From an uncultured bacterium (GTDB lineage: Bacteria > UBP6 > UBA1177 > JAKLFG01): a stretch of 5,807 nt of DNA. Shown here one piece after another: positions 5,640 to 5,807 of this stretch. Where the stretch lies: contig CALITV010000228.1 in NCBI GenBank assembly GCA_938048925.1, positions 1 to 5,807 on the forward strand, written 5' to 3'. Both the position numbers and the translations under genes were made by a program. Position 1 is the first letter of the stretch, and each line of letters begins with the position of its first letter. Below the pieces are notes generated by a model. That model worked only from the letters and a program-made list of their open reading frames with translations, was not told where the DNA came from and did no database searches.

Positions 5640-5807
5640 CAGCAACGATCGTATGGACGACTTCACATACAGTTTCAACACCATCTCTTGTGAGGTGTTT
5701 TTCGAAGAAGTATATGCCGTAGTTTATCGGCGTAGTTTTACCGGTTGGTAGCGCATCCCTCGACGAAGAAGAGGGCTTGCTCATTGAAGCGAATGCGGTT
5801 CTTCTTC
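5608..5807 (-). CDS. Possible C-terminal fragment of an unknown gene (cut by right edge) or a 58-residue small ORF
   Basis: The minus strand is open from the right edge to TGA at 5608-5610, 65 codons. It contains an ATG 58 codons before the stop (MSKPSSSSRD...). The C-terminal part reads like a folded protein (INYGIYFFEKHLTRDG, then VETVCEVVHTIVAEP). No Shine-Dalgarno precedes the ATG, so if real it is more likely the end of a longer gene than a small gene. Its last codons include one arm of the outer inverted repeat. Other short frames in the same stretch, on both strands, are also open, so the evidence is weak. I do not recognise the product. Confidence 0.3.
   Translation of the reverse strand, partial: RRTAFASMSKPSSSSRDALPTGKTTPINYGIYFFEKHLTRDGVETVCEVVHTIVAEPRSQWTFNR

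Noticed and set aside
5677..5702. A weak hairpin (AACAC...GTGTT with a bulge) followed by five T on the plus strand, terminator-like
   Set aside because: The stem is short and AT-rich with a bulge, and no plus-strand gene lies before it.

Overview
The window holds four complete or near-complete bacterial genes, one gene cut by the left edge, and a gene-poor, AT-rich right end with a possible gene fragment at the right edge. The genes look chromosomal: glutamine synthetase, the queuosine-pathway enzyme QueE and an HU-type DNA-binding protein. They are mixed with two exported proteins of less certain role. The lipoprotein signal, the FN3 plus gatase-like exported protein and the Cys-rich insert recall Myxococcota/Bradymonadota-like or other deltaproteobacterial-type Gram-negative lineages, but this rests on memory of the families and is a weak guess. 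No transposase, integrase, CRISPR array, rRNA or tRNA was recognised.

Layout. At 2-1453 (+) is the C-terminal 483 residues of a large exported protein: an FN3-like domain, a class I glutamine-amidotransferase/ThuA-like domain, then a very acidic tail ending in GGCGCSLL. It converges on the next gene with only 3 bases between the two stop codons. The rest reads on the minus strand. From right to left these are an HU-family protein (4851-5156), queE (4096-4755), an EEP-family lipoprotein (2829-4016) and a type I glutamine synthetase (1457-2803). HU has its own consensus-like promoter with an A-tract just upstream, and a textbook terminator (GCAA tetraloop, U8). The queE promoter starts immediately beyond that terminator, and its -10 box lies only 7 bases before the ATG, so the queE mRNA may be leaderless. 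queE, the lipoprotein gene and the glutamine synthetase gene follow each other with gaps of 79 and 25 bases and no visible terminator, so they may form one transcript. The 25-base gap with a strong ribosome binding site makes the last two the best-supported pair.

Right end (5157-5807). This contains the HU promoter, a run of 7-base A-tracts with a 13-base direct repeat, a stretch with no convincing gene, nested inverted repeats (5534-5639), and a 65-codon open frame running off the edge on the minus strand.

Most worth a second look are the EEP lipoprotein, which keeps the fold motifs but has lost several canonical catalytic residues and carries an eight-cysteine insert; the possible leaderless queE promoter abutting the HU terminator; the acidic, Cys-ended tail of the left-edge protein; and the nested inverted repeats on the right. 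I see no clearly new multi-gene system.
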